Shown: positions 35,601-46,800 of the stretch, piece by piece
How positions within the stretch are numbered: the stretch's first letter is position 1
How the letters are laid out: every line of letters begins with the position of its first letter
Notes under the pieces: model-generated
What the model was told of the DNA's origin: nothing
What the model saw: only the letters and a program-made list of their open reading frames with translations
Databases searched by the model: none
Program-made: the position numbers and the translations under genes
DNA from: Distichodus sexfasciatus
Lineage: Eukaryota > Chordata > Actinopteri > Characiformes > Distichodontidae
Direction: 5' to 3'
Assembly (NCBI GenBank): GCA_032718565.1
Contig: JAVGVS010000706.1
Location: 62,001-126,000, forward strand
Length of the DNA: 64,000 nt

Positions 35601-38600
35601 CCTCCTCGCGCCTCCCCGGCTTTTGCCAAAAAGAGCTGCCCCGCTCCGCTCAGCACCTCGACGACAGGGACGCCCTCCGGCCCCCTCTTCGTCCCCTCCT
35701 CGGCGGCGTCCTCTGCCCCTTCACCCTCCGTCTCCCGCCCCCAGGCGGTTCGGAGCGAGACGCCAGGGGGTGGGCCGAAGGTCGGGATGGGGGGCATTTC
35801 TCAGGTGCAGAGGCACTCCCTAATATCCTCGGCCCAGCGTCCGGGCACGGCGTCCGCCACCAAGCCGGGACTACCCGGCACGCCCTCGCCGCCCAAACCG
35901 AGGCCGCCCCCCACCGCCTCGCCCCTCCTCCCGCCTCCGCACAAGAGCTTTGCTTCTCCGCCGGGCAAATCGCCCTTGGCGACGCCCACCGGCCTCCTCA
36001 AGGCCAGCAATAACAGCACCGGGCGTATCGGCGTCGACGTGTCGCCCTCTCCGCAGTCTCGCCCCCACGCCATCACGCTTTCCTCTTCTCCTTCCTCCGG
36101 CTCCGCCCCCACCTCCTCCCCTCTGCTCGCCAACGCCAAAACGCCGCAGGCCTTACAGTCCAAAAGCGGGGCTCACGAGTCGCCGCGGCCCTCGCCCAGC
36201 CCGTCGCCGGCTCACCTGAAAACGCCGCAGCAGTCCAGCTTCATTACGCCCATGCAGGCCACCCTCACCAAGTCGCCCCACAGCTCCAGCTCCTCCATCC
36301 TCAAGCTCACCCCCCGCGTGACCAACGCCGGCGCCAACTCTTCCAGCGCCTCCCCCGCACACAACCCGCACCCCAGGACGCCCGCCTTGTCCGCCGTGCA
36401 CCAGTACTCCTCCAAAAGCCCGGGCTACCACGCCGGCTTCTCAGGTGTCGGACCCGCTTACGGTGCCGCCGTGGGCCAGCAGAAGAATTCCTCGCCGCTC
36501 AACAACGGCGGCTTGACCGGCACTCCGTCTTCCGTCTCCAAGTCAGTGGCGGCATCGGTGGCGGCGGGAGCCGTCGTGTCGCCCGTGGTGGTCTCTGCAA
36601 ATCATGGGCAGCGGCAGAGGACGGCGGGCGGGGCCAATCAGGGGACCAAGACGATGGCGTCGGTGTCTTCGCCGTCAGCTTCTCAGTTAGTGCAGGTACG
36701 TATGGCTGCGCTGGTGCGCGTTCAAAATGTTTCTTCGGAACGCGTTAAAGGGGAACTGACGAGGGCCGGATTCCGAGGGACTCGGGAGGTGTTACGGGGG
36801 CCGGGGGTTCTGTCAGATCATGGAGGTAGGGTGGGGGTCTGGCTCCAGGGTAGGGACAGTAGGGTCTCACAGGGCCCCCGTAGGCTGTGACTTTGTGTTG
36901 CCGATTCCTGCAGCGTGTACTCACGTCTGTGCCGGTCTCCCGCAGGCGTCAGCGGCAGGCGGCTCCCTGCTGACCTCGGGCACCCCCAACGTGCCGCTGG
37001 GTTTCGGGGTGCTGGGGGGCTTGTCCTTGCCCTTCCAGTTCCCCCCCGGCCTACTCAACTTGCCCCCTCCGACCGCCGCCGCCACGGGGGCAAACACCCC
37101 CAACCCCACCAGCTCAGGATACAGCCTCCCACCCAGTGAGTCTCACACTCTTCCTCTTCAGTCTTCCTCCTCCCTCTTCTCTCTTCCTGACCAGCGCTTT
37201 CTTCGGGGCTGCAGCTAACAATCACTTTGTCCATCGATGTATCTGCCAATTATTTATTCGTTTTATCGATTATCATTCGGATAAAAAGAAGAACTTTAAT
37301 TTCCGGCATTTTTTAATAAACCAAACTCTGTTTTTGTTTTTCTATATTTATTTTTTTACTCTCTAACATTATAATATGTGACCCTCCACGGCAAAACCAG
37401 TCGCTTGTCGCAACGGAGGTGTCCGAGAAAAACGAGAAGAAAAGCCTAATAACAAATGTATTGTCATTTTCATTTACATTTTTTAATCCGATTACTCGAT
37501 TAATCTATAAAACAATAGATAGATTACTCGATTACAAAAATAGTCGTTTGTTGCAGCCCTAGTGAAGATATTTCTCCGGAATCCATCTCCGTCTCCCGAG
37601 TTCAGTTAACCTAACGCAGGTAGGCTATCCGTGTGGCTATGAATGCAGCGTAGGCTACCGTAAATGCAAACGTAGCCGCGACCGCACCCATTCACTCCAT
37701 ATAGGTATCGTTTTGAAGCTTGATTTATGCCCTTTCATGAAAACATCATAACTCAATTTTGAAAATTTGCGACAAGCGAACAAACAAGAAATATTGAAGT
37801 TTTGGCCATTTGGAGTCATTTCAGCCTATAACTGATTTTTGACTTTTCTGGGAGAGAACTACATTTTTTGTGCAAGACGGCGTTCCACACGAGAGTCGCG
37901 TCACGGTAACACGGTGGACACGCGTCCGAACAATCACTGAAAATATCAAGTAAATGTCTGGATTGTGAGTAGAACGCTGGTTGTTATTGATCAGCTATAA
38001 ATGAGTTTTGTCCGTAATAAATGGGAAGATTTGACTGAACTGGACGCTTTAGTGAATGACCTCCTGAGAGAGTCGTGTTCTAACAACCAGCGCAGTGTTT
38101 ACATCGTGAAACATGTCATTCATGCGCTTCTACGTAATTACTTCAGTTTTAGTGACGGCGAGACACGGCACCGGTTCTCGTCTCCTTCTTTATCTTCTTT
38201 TATGGCGGTCAGCGTCCAGCTTGATGCTGCTTTACTGCCACTGTGGTTTTGGTTAGCTTACTGCCCCCACGTTAGCGGGTAGCCACTGTACGTATGTGTA
38301 TAATAACGTAGACCCAACTCATCCATTAATAACTGACCAACCCTCTTAATAATCAGTTTTAATTGATTGAATTGATTACTTGCTGCAGCCCTCGCTTTCT
38401 TTCGTTCATCTCTCTCTCTCTCTATTTTGTCTTTCTCTTCCTGTCTCACTTTCTTTCAGTTTAATTTTTCTCCTCGTTTAATCTCTCTTGCTTTCTTTAG
38501 CTGAAACGTTTCTTACTCTACAGCGGCTGGTCAATAGGTGTTGCTCGTGTGATTATTACTGCACCTTCACACCAAGAGCCACTGAAGCTGTAAAATCGCC

Positions 38601-39489
38601 AGAAGCAGTTGACTTTCTATTGGCACGACGACCGGCAGCCGATCGGAACGTAGACGTCCTTGGCTTGTGGGGATCTGCTGGTTTTAGTGCCGCAGGATTA
38701 GGAACGGTCACAAAACTGTGTTTAAAGGAATAATTTTTGAGATATTTTAATAATAAATAACAGCATATTTGTATTAATTATGACATTGTTTTTGTAGGAA
38801 AGCAGTATTTAAGTCGAGTATTTCCTTAAGCGGAACAGAATAATCTCGGTCATGTGTTGAGATATTTTTATAGTGACATTTTTCACTGTTGACTTTTGTA
38901 CTAATTTTACATTATTTTTGGTAATTATTCAGTTTAAACAACAAAGAATCTGGGGAGCCGAAAGAGCCTGAATTCCCATCACTCGTTTCTTAAAGCATTA
39001 TTTTCTGTTTAAAAAAAAAAAAAAAAAAGAAAGACCGGAAAAGAACCGTATCGGATTTGCGTCGTATCGACAGATGTCCAGATTTACGGTATCGGTATCG
39101 TATCGGAGATTAAAAAGTGGCATCGCGCCATGTCTAGTGTGAGAACCGAAGAATCCCATGTGTCTACTGTAAACGCTGATATAGACGACGCCGTGTGTCT
39201 TTGTCCGACTGTCTCTCGTGCCGCTGTGGGTTTGTGTGTTTTGATCTAGTGTTTTGTATTTCTCATTGTACCAAACGTTGTGTTCATTTTGCTCATCCAT
39301 TGTTTTGTTCATATTTTTCTTCCTGCTTTCTTGTCATCCTGCTGAAATCTTTCCATTTCTCCTCCTCTCCTCGCTCTCGTTCCTCCCCCTTTTCCTCAAT
39401 TCCCGTAAACCCGCTCTTTCTTCCTCCTGCTCCCTTTTTCTTCTCCCCCGTCTTCCCATCCCCTTTTCCTTCTTTCCTCCCTGTGTACC

Positions 39490-39529
<40 letters not shown>

Positions 39530-39973
39530 GTCTATCCATCCTTCCTCAGATCTGTTAAAGGGTCTCATGTCAGGTGCTCAGGCTGCTCTGCCTCCTCACT
39601 TGCAACTCGCTTTCTCAGGTAATCGGTGGCCCTCTCCTCCGTCGCTCCCTCCCTCTTTTCTCTCTCCGCCCGATCCCTCCTTCACTGCCTGCCCCGGTGG
39701 CCGTTTCCGTGTTGGTCTTGGTGGTGGTTTTTTCGTTGCATGTTTATTTGTCTGCCAGTAGTCACTCCTAGTGCCCCCCGTTCTCGTGGGGTCTGCCCTG
39801 AATGTCGCGTGTCGTCATTGTTTTTATTTTCTCCTCCCTACACGTTTTTTTTTAACCCCCCACCCCCACTCCTTCCATTCGTCAGCACAGACCCGAAAAC
39901 TAACGCTTCTCCCCTTTCCGTTGCAGACGTGACTCAAAGCCAGGGAGGGGATCTGAAGAGGAAAACGCTATGA
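23660..39973 (+). CDS. ubn2: Ubinuclein (UBN2-type), HIRA complex subunit, complete
   Basis: Ubinucleins are the Hpc2 homologues of the HIRA/CABIN1/ASF1 chaperone, which deposits histone H3.3 independently of replication in the nucleus. Sixteen coding exons: 23660-24061, 25663-25779, 25887-25988, 26825-26956, 27066-27139, 27301-27817, 30674-30744, 31942-32178, 33055-33165, 33518-33661, 34055-34105, 35042-35084, 35352-36695, 36946-37135, 39550-39618, 39927-39973. Phases agree throughout, giving 1216 aa. Intron 1 is GC-AG. Domains: low-complexity His, Gly-Ala and Gly tracts (36-92); Hpc2-related domain (about 147-232, with DLIDIGYGYDETDPFIDNSE and SLTTKLGGFYINTGTLQFR); basic linker; 13-Ala tract (323-335); ubinuclein middle domain (about 431-636, ending KGWMQAR); Ser/Pro-rich tail (668-1179). 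DETDPF, DLIDIG and INTG are the UBN2-like states. The surrounding synteny is not that of human UBN1 or UBN2, so a third lineage is possible. Confidence 0.93.
26108..26326 (-). pseudogene. Tc1-like transposase C-terminal relic
   Basis: Read on the minus strand, this begins with a decayed SQSPDLNPIE motif, the segment carrying the last catalytic acidic residue of Tc1/mariner transposases. It continues through a QQAVHARKPSNVVE-like stretch to a GGTTSY-like end. Stops and frame breaks are present. It sits in the ubinuclein intron between exons 3 and 4 and is dead. Confidence 0.7.
28200..28960. repeat. Dispersed repeat block, two copies back to back
   Basis: A family with landmarks GGAACGCC, TTTATTAC, TTTTAGCTGATAAAT and TTGATATTT appears at about 28205-28440 and again at about 28790-28960. 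Relatives lie at about 32540-32690 and, inverted, at about 37790-38030. All four are inside ubinuclein introns. No TIR was defined and no coding capacity was seen. Confidence 0.5.
29101..29749. mobile_element. TIR element 'TGTGACCCTCCACGG', copy 2
   Basis: Begins TGTGACCCTCCACGGCAAAA and ends in a decayed inverse (GGTTTCGCCATGCAGAGTCGCA), with TA at 29099-29100 and 29750-29751. The interior aligns throughout with 10608-11223. It lies in the ubinuclein intron between exons 6 and 7. Confidence 0.85.
30969..31296. mobile_element. TIR element 'GGCCTCGTTCACACGG', copy 1, TAA duplication
   Basis: Left end GGCCTCGTTCACACGGACGT, right end the inverse ACGTCCGTGTGGACGAGGCC. TAA flanks both sides (30966-30968 and 31297-31299). 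A 3-bp TWA duplication suggests a PIF/Harbinger-type non-autonomous element, 328 bp. A second copy is at 41719-41941. It lies in the ubinuclein intron between exons 7 and 8. Confidence 0.75.
32690..32797 (-). repeat. Fragment of the 3253-3623 interspersed repeat
   Basis: On the minus strand it reads CGAAGCGCTTAGTCCCAACT, then GGAACCGGAGCCTATCCCGG, matching the 5' part of the repeat at 3253-3623. It lies in the ubinuclein intron between exons 8 and 9. Confidence 0.65.
33662..33890. repeat. (GT)n / GTGTGTCT tandem array at a splice donor
   Basis: Starts eight bases into the intron after ubinuclein exon 10 (donor GTCAGA). It consists of repeated TGTGTGTGTC units of mostly 10 bp with variants containing GGG and TTGG. 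Plus- and minus-strand ORFs across it are artefacts of the repeat. Confidence 0.95.
35309..35351. repeat. (CT)n tract at the acceptor of ubinuclein exon 13
   Basis: CTCTCT run directly preceding CCAG, acting as an exceptionally long polypyrimidine tract. A similar run (39494-39524) lies upstream of exon 15. Confidence 0.85.
37377..37789. mobile_element. Rearranged copy 3 of the TGTGACCCTCCACGG element
   Basis: Left TIR (to about 37413) after TA at 37375-37376, then unrelated AT-rich sequence. From about 37562 sequence from the left half of the element continues in inverted order (CTCCCGAGTTCAGTTAACCT to TTTGCGACAAGCGA). The copy has been internally rearranged. It lies in the ubinuclein intron between exons 14 and 15. 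Confidence 0.7.
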
Positions 39974-40082
39974 CACGGACCGCAACCCAGACGGACGGAC
40001 GGATGGACGGATTGACGGGACGATCCTAGGCTCAAATCGAGGCTCATTTTTTAGGGAATCCAGACGGATTTCGGAAAACGGG

Positions 40083-40720
40083 AATAAAAGTCTCCAACAC
40101 CCCCAACATTTTTTTTTTTTGTTTTGTTTTTTTTGCCCAAAACAATTATGCATGGACCTGCTGGCTAACCCCAAATAAGAGATGGGTCTTTTATTTTTTT
40201 GTTTATTTTTTAAAAGCAATTACATCTCGGATAAATCTTCAGAATTATCCTTATTAATAATAATAATAATAATAATGATGATGATGATGATGCTGCCATG
40301 GGAAATAATAAATGTTTTTGGATAATGTTTACACAGGCAGACCTTAATCACTGTGGACAGGGAGGGAAAAAACTAAAAGACTGGGGCGGCTTTGTCGACT
40401 TCTGAACCACTGAGTGCATCTCGGATGTTTGTTTTTGTTTTGTGTTTTCTGGAGCGCTGGTGATGAATGCATTGTGTCCCTCCCTCTCTCAGGTGTAGGT
40501 CCGTGTCTTTCTCTTTCTAGTGCTGATCCCGGCGCAGTTATAAAATGCCCCCCCCCCTCACGTGGATCAAACGTGATTTTTTTTAACCAAATGAAAGTGG
40601 GGAGTGAGTGTTTTTGGGGGGGAACGTGACGTGACGGGACGGGGGCGGAGAAATGTATTGTACTTGAATTTTCAGAAATTTGTCTACTTAAGCTGAACTC
40701 CACACTAGCTGAACAATAAA
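40083..40720 (+). terminator. Candidate ubinuclein polyadenylation signals
   Basis: AATAAA hexamers at 40083-40088, 40307-40312 and 40715-40720 follow the stop codon at 39971-39973. They allow 3' UTRs of roughly 130, 350 or 760 bp. Which is used cannot be told from sequence alone. A poly-T run (40110-40135) and an (AAT)n/(ATG)n tract (40254-40292) lie between them. Confidence 0.45.
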
Positions 40721-40835
40721 AAAGAGCATTAGTTGGTCCCGGCGAAATAAATCGCTTTGCAGGACTGCGGTGCTGTTGTGGAACGGGGTTTGTGCGTTCA
40801 ATTTTGTACGTTTTAGACCACCCTCGTGAAAGTGA

Positions 40836-41075
40836 AAGTGAGTGATTATTTGTCTTCGTGAACACAACACAGCACACACTGCACCACAACCAAATGTGAC
40901 CTCTGCATCTGACCCATCCCTGAAGGAGCAGTGGGCGGCAGCTGACAAGGGGAGCAGTGCTTGGGGACGGTACCTTGCTCATGAGTACCTCAGTGGTACC
41001 TTTACCGGTCCTGGATTGGAACCTGCCACCTTCTGATCACGGGGTGAAGGCCCTAACGTTACACCGCCACCTGCT
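40836..41075 (-). repeat. tRNA-derived SINE copy
   Basis: Reverse copy of the family at 11560-11790: tail GAGTGATTATTTGTCTTCGTG, body CCTGAAGGAGCAGTGGG and GCTCATGAGTACCTCAGTGG, and tRNA-like head at the right end (GTTACACCGCCACC). Confidence 0.8.
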
Positions 41076-41172
41076 GCTGTGTTTGTTGGACGTGTTGGGA
41101 GACGCTTTATTTCCACTAGACGCCCTGATGCACTCCAGCGTCATGGTGGTTGTGATGATCACTTCATTATAA

Positions 41173-41319
41173 CTAGTGATGTGCAGAAGACGCTTCATGA
41201 ACCATTTGCTGTACGTTTTGGTACTGCTAGATTGTCGTTTTCTTAAAGCCAAGAGCGCCAACTAGTGGAACCTAAACTTACAGCAAATGGTTCATTAAAC
41301 GTCATCTGCACATCACTAG
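41173..41319. mobile_element. Palindromic MITE, 147 bp, TTATAA duplication
   Basis: CTAGTGATGTGCAGAAGACG at the left returns inverted as CGTCATCTGCACATCACTAG at the right, with AACCATTTGCTGTA inverted inside. TTATAA flanks both ends (41167-41172, 41320-41325). There is no coding capacity. It lies in the ubinuclein-trir spacer. Confidence 0.8.
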
Positions 41320-41718
41320 TTATAACCGGCCCACACCCTCCGTCTTAAAACACATGATGGTGTTTTGTGCCAAAATTCTGAGCGTACGGTGGAACGTTCA
41401 CAAGCACACGTCGTGTCTTTACGCGTTCACCTCTTTTTAACTAACAGACTTTTTAACTAACTAAACTACCCGTTTGCCTCGCTTAGTGAATGTGAGCTCG
41501 CACATGAGTTGTGTCCCGAGCTGCGTACTACAGCACTTCATAGTATGGTAGGTAAGACATCATACTTTTCTATGTGGTAGTATACATGGTTGTAGCTTAA
41601 CAGCTCTCTACGCGCTAGCTGGTGCACATGGAGTCACACGGCCCTATTTGACTTGGTTCACGACATAGGGCGGGAAGTGACTTGTGCACTACGCTCGAAA
41701 CGCTCCGCGTTCGCTTAA

Positions 41719-41941
41719 GGCCTCGTTCACACGGACGTCAGAACCGACGGTTTTCGGCCGGTTGCGCGTTCGAGTGGCGTCAAATAAACGCTGCGTGCAA
41801 CATTTTCTTGGCGTTGAAATCCCGACGAACGTGAGGAAAAACGACGCTATTGCAAAAGCCGGTGAAGCGCCAATCGAACGCAGCAAAAACGCGTATGGTG
41901 TTCAGAGGGCGTTCGTTTCGAACGTCCGTGTGGACAAGGCC
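41719..41941. mobile_element. TIR element 'GGCCTCGTTCACACGG', copy 2
   Basis: A shorter (223 bp) relative of 30969-31296 with the same ends. The flanks are TAA on the left and TTA on the right, so its duplication is no longer exact. Internal phrases AACATTTTCTTGGCGT and ACGACGCTATTGCAAA are shared. Confidence 0.75.
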
Positions 41942-42299
41942 TTAGTCTACTTTCGCGCTCGCTTGACTTGGTGTGTGTTAGAAATGTCAGTTATGGTCAA
42001 AATTCGAAGCGTGCAGTGGTACTTGGGCGAGCAAAATATCTTGTCTTTGCGCGCTCGAATCGGCATCTCAGGCATCGACGTCGGTATGTAAGCACGCAAC
42101 TGCTGATTTCTGCCAGCAACACGACAGCAGGAATAAGAATACGTTTGTGTACACAAGGTTCATGCAGGAATCATAGAGTCGAATTTACTACCTTTTTTAC
42201 CACCTCCACAATGTTTTTTACTACCAACACGACACCGAGCAGCGGCCTTTTTTAGCGTCAAGTTGTTCTTACCTTAACCCGAGCCCTTGGGTTATCCTA

Positions 42300-43780
42300 A
42301 CCATAACCCTTAGTCCCACCCTAATGAGGTCAACTTGACACTTCTTAAAACAAATGCCTTACAGGCCAGCACCACTGCAGCATCAGAACTCTGCTCAAAT
42401 CCCTCCTACACACAGGCGGCAGAGGCTACATGCTGAGGCCTTTCACTCTGATCTGAGACCAGCTGCGGGCCTCCTTTTACACTATCTAAGATTAGAGCCT
42501 CAGGTCCCAATATACATAAATGAGAAAACACAGCACAGTACATATTGACCCGCATCATTGACACTATAAGTAATTTCGGCGCAACACCGAATCGAATGAC
42601 GTAAGCAGTCTTATCCTTGCCACATGCAGCTTCTGCCGGCGAGGATGGCTCCTGGTTTTGTGATTGACTGCACACTACAGACAAGTTTTTACAGAAAAAC
42701 CAAAGATGATGTAGAAAGAGGAACGGCGACAAGTAGATTAAACACAAGTTATAGTTTATCAACCTTATAATAATAATAATTTAATAGTTAGGTCTTACAC
42801 GTTTAATAAGCACGCAGTCAATGGCTCCCCTCGCCCACTTGTCTGTCCCCAATTCAACATAAACACAGATGCACAAGTCAATCACAAGACCAGGAGCCAT
42901 CGGCCAATAGGATTCGCAGGCAGAAGCTGCCAAAACCCCGCCCCCAAACTGCCAAAACCCACCCACTTTCAAACTGCGCACCCAGAAATCTCACTCGAGC
43001 AAAAAAGCCGCTCGTCAGTAATCTACTTTGCGCACGAGGACATTTAACACATGGAGAGGGAAAAAAAGACATTCGCAAGAGGAAAAATACAGTTTGCGCG
43101 CAATATTATCACAACCGCGCACTCGATTCTTAATTTTGTGCTCTCGAGTTTCACATTTGCGCGCGCGACTTTGAAATTTACGCCCGCGATTTTGCGCGCT
43201 CTAGTTTTGGCATTGATGTGACGCCACAAACCTTTAGCGGATAGAATTTCACTCAAAATAGGAAACCTCATAGTCTGAAAAAATAATACCTCTAAAACCA
43301 AATTTAACACTTTTAATGGCCTTAAATTTGGCAATTTTAATTGATCACCTTTTAATACTTTTTAAAACCCCGCGGACACCCTGCTACAAGAAAACGACCT
43401 TTAAGAACAAAATCCAAGTGTGAATTGGTCAACATTTGCAAAACAAGCCATTTGGCATAAATTGAGAATTTTTAATATTTTGATTTCAAATGACACCAAG
43501 TACCAACGGGGGAAAAAAAGGTACAAAATATTAAGGAGATGTGGTGTCGGCCCAGAGACTAGAGATGCAGAGGATTTTAAGGTAAATAATGCTCTTATAA
43601 TTACACGTAGAAAAGCGTCTCAATCACCGTTTTGGGAGTGCAGCCGGCTTCAAGCTGCATAAACACTACGAATGGAGACCTATAAACAAAAGCTTAGAGG
43701 AAAGGAGAAAAAACAAACAAAATCCCTGCCCTAAACCAAACGATAAAGTCGAACAGGCGACTCTGCTGTGGCGTCGGTGG
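42300..43780. other. Spacer between ubinuclein and trir with a fold-back element
   Basis: No gene is recognised. Arms at about 42625-42672 and 42874-42932 are inverse copies (GCAGCTTCTGCC, ATGGCTCCTGG, TTGTGATTGAC), making a fold-back unit of about 310 bp. The remainder to trir is AT-rich with scattered CGCGC words near 43080-43200. Confidence 0.5.
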
Positions 43781-43820
43781 TGTGGCAGTGGGCAGGAGAG
43801 TTCGGCCGCGCCGCCGCCTT

Positions 43821-46800
43821 TTATTTCACCAGAGGACGGGTTTTGTCGTCGTCTCCGCACTGGTGAGCTTTGTACTTTTTCACCTCGGCCATGTACTTAG
43901 ACCAGGCGTCACTTTTACCTGGCTCAACCTGGAACACAAAAACACAAACATGCGTCGAGGTTCGGAGCGTTACTCAATAACCAACAAGGTGAATTAAAGA
44001 GGAAAAAGCTCAACGTTTCTGGGCCGGGTTCTTGAACGTGGATTAAGCCGAGTCTTCAACTAAGTTGCAATACCAATGGAGATTTAGCACTGAAAGTATC
44101 ACTGTGTCTGTTCCGCAGATACAAAACTTCAATCAACAAAATACCAGCCGTAATCACAAAGTCAGCTACGATACGACTTCGATTCGATTCAGTCCAGAAG
44201 ATTGCAGTCAGTAAGAGATAGGTCTATGCAACATGATAAAATGTCAACCGTCTCGTATTCTACTCACCATTTATTTTGTGGTGTTACACAAAAAAATACA
44301 CCGTTCACATCAATGTTTTTTACAGCATAAAAAGTGCCAGTATATTAAGACAAATAAGCCGTTTTTAACAAATAAGACTACAATTTTACTATCAATTGTG
44401 TAAAAATACTGAAAGGCGAATTGTGGCACCGTTGGCGTTCCATTTGAGAGCGCGCTGAGTGTTTCGAGTATTTCACACAAGATTTTGCTTGCGAAAGTTC
44501 CACTGCATTTACAGAAAATGTACTGTATTGTGATACATATCATGATCTGGATATGAAATATCTTGGGATATGAGGTTTTAGTCATATCGCACAGACCTAA
44601 CCTGAGACAAACTAACAAATATAATTTGAGGTTTTATTTAGTCAGCTATGACTCACAGTAGCCTGTATGATCATGATTAATAAAAGTTCCGTTAGCTCGG
44701 GGAGGGTGAAGGACATTTCAACATTTACGATATGATGTCTGATCGATGTGATGAGCTCGCTGATATCTGAATCAATGTATCATTACACCACTAATAATTA
44801 CAAACCCCACCATTTCAGAATCCACTCACCTCCGTGTCCGTTTTCTGCTTCTTGGCAACCATTCCGGTCTTGAGGGCCAACCGGGCGCCGCCTCTCCGCT
44901 TGCCCACCTGGGTTGGGGGGAGAAGACTGTAACGTTTATACGGGGGTCAGTGTGGGCCAGGCCTGCCTTTCACTTAGGACGGCATGGACCAAAAACCAAA
45001 ATCAAAAAGGGACATGGGTCTAAAGGTCAGCGGCACCGTCTTCACGGCGGAGAGGCAGGAGTGATGGAGCCTAAAGCTCTCTTATTAGCAGTGATTTGGC
45101 CTAAAATCTGAGCATCACCTGAATCTCTCGTTACCCTGCCTGGCATCGTGTTTGTTACATGTGGATGGAAAAGAAGTGAAACTCATTCTGCGCTCTTTCT
45201 TTCAGTGAGTGAATGTGAATAGTGCGGCTGCCGGAGAAAATCCGGCTCCAGCGAGTCACTGTCCCGTCAGGGTTTCATTCTACCTGTTTAGTCGACCGGG
45301 TGAACTAGTTACGAGTCCCAAACCGAAGCGGATTTCTCGTAACTCTGGTCAGGACTTGGACTTGGTCACTCAGCTGCTTTTTAAAAAATGTTGTCAGGTG
45401 TGGGGAGGCAGGTAATGAAAGCTGGAAGGTTATTTGCAATGTCATTCTTTTTACTACTAGAAAGTTTCCTACTATAATAAAAATATTTCCTCTTAAATAA
45501 ATAGCTACATTGGGAAAGAAACATTCTAGAAGGACAGGGAATATTACAAAGAGCGCACGGAAAATAATAAATGTGAAAATTGCTTTATAAATGTCAAACG
45601 TCCTTCTTTGAATTTAGAACCTTAAATCTGAGTAATTGTTGTTCTGACGAGCTTCTCTTGTATATTAGTGATGAAAAGTGAGAACGAGGCGAGTTTTCAT
45701 TTTGTATCAAGCAGTTATGAACTTAGTCAGGGCTTGATTTGTCTTCCTGATACTGTACGTCCTGTGACGTGCCTATTGCACTTTCACAACGACGACGATG
45801 CTGAGACGATAAATGATGCGATGCACTGATCCAATACAGACTGATTAAGCTGGATGAGGTATTGGTAACAATGGACTAATATACTCCATCTATTCAGACA
45901 GGAACACTGTATCAGCCAATACCTAAAGCCCAGGGATCTGTATTGGAAGTAAGAAAGTTTGATGGGTGCATCCCTAATCTCAAAAAAGTCTTGTCTATTA
46001 CCTTTGAAAAACACTACATAAATACAACATAGCATTAGTATAGATTTTGATCATGCTTTTATCAGTTCGGTCTTTAAAAAGCGTTGTCTACTCAAGAGAG
46101 AAATGCTTCATATTTTTACATCTGTAAACGCTGGGCTTAAAAAAGGAGTCTGACATCCAGGTTCATCAAGCCAAATGTCCTGACCAGAGTTGTGTCCTCA
46201 CCAAATACACTGGGACTCATGATTAATTCACCTGGCTAATTACTGAGGTAGAATGAATGACATAAATAGTTCTAGGTGTGGGCTTCACATTAGGGGAGTG
46301 ACATTCATGTTCAAGTCAGGGATTTTGTTCCGGCAACTAAAATACACAACAAATTGGGACAATGTAATAATGATGAAAAGGGATATTTAAAAAACTAAGT
46401 TTGACATCCACGTTCATCAAGTCAAAGATATGTCCTCACTAATTAAAACGTACTGCAAATAGGCACCTCCAGACTCGTCAAGTCAAAGTTCTGACTCCTG
46501 TTTTTCCTCAACAATTAAAATACTGTCGCTGGGAACTTGCTCACCTGCTTAATTAATTGAGAAAGAGTTCTAGATACAGTCCTGGACTGAGTTTTGTCGC
46601 CACTTTTTAAAGACGTACTGTAAAATAGGGAACTCAATGTGCTCACCTGCTTAATCAACGAGGTAGAATTAAAGTTCTAAAAGTCGTAAGCTATAATTAA
46701 AGTCGTAAGCTATCATCCAGTCAAAGGCCTGACCAGCACTGGGCCTTGTATTAGTCCGCCTGATGTCATTTAGCAGAAGCTCTTATACAGAGTGACTTCC

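Noticed and set aside
35232..36890. A single 552-codon ORF taken as a gene
   Set aside because: Its ends run into introns. Only 35352-36695 is an exon, flanked by a clear CT-rich acceptor and a GTACGT donor, and it belongs to the ubinuclein gene.
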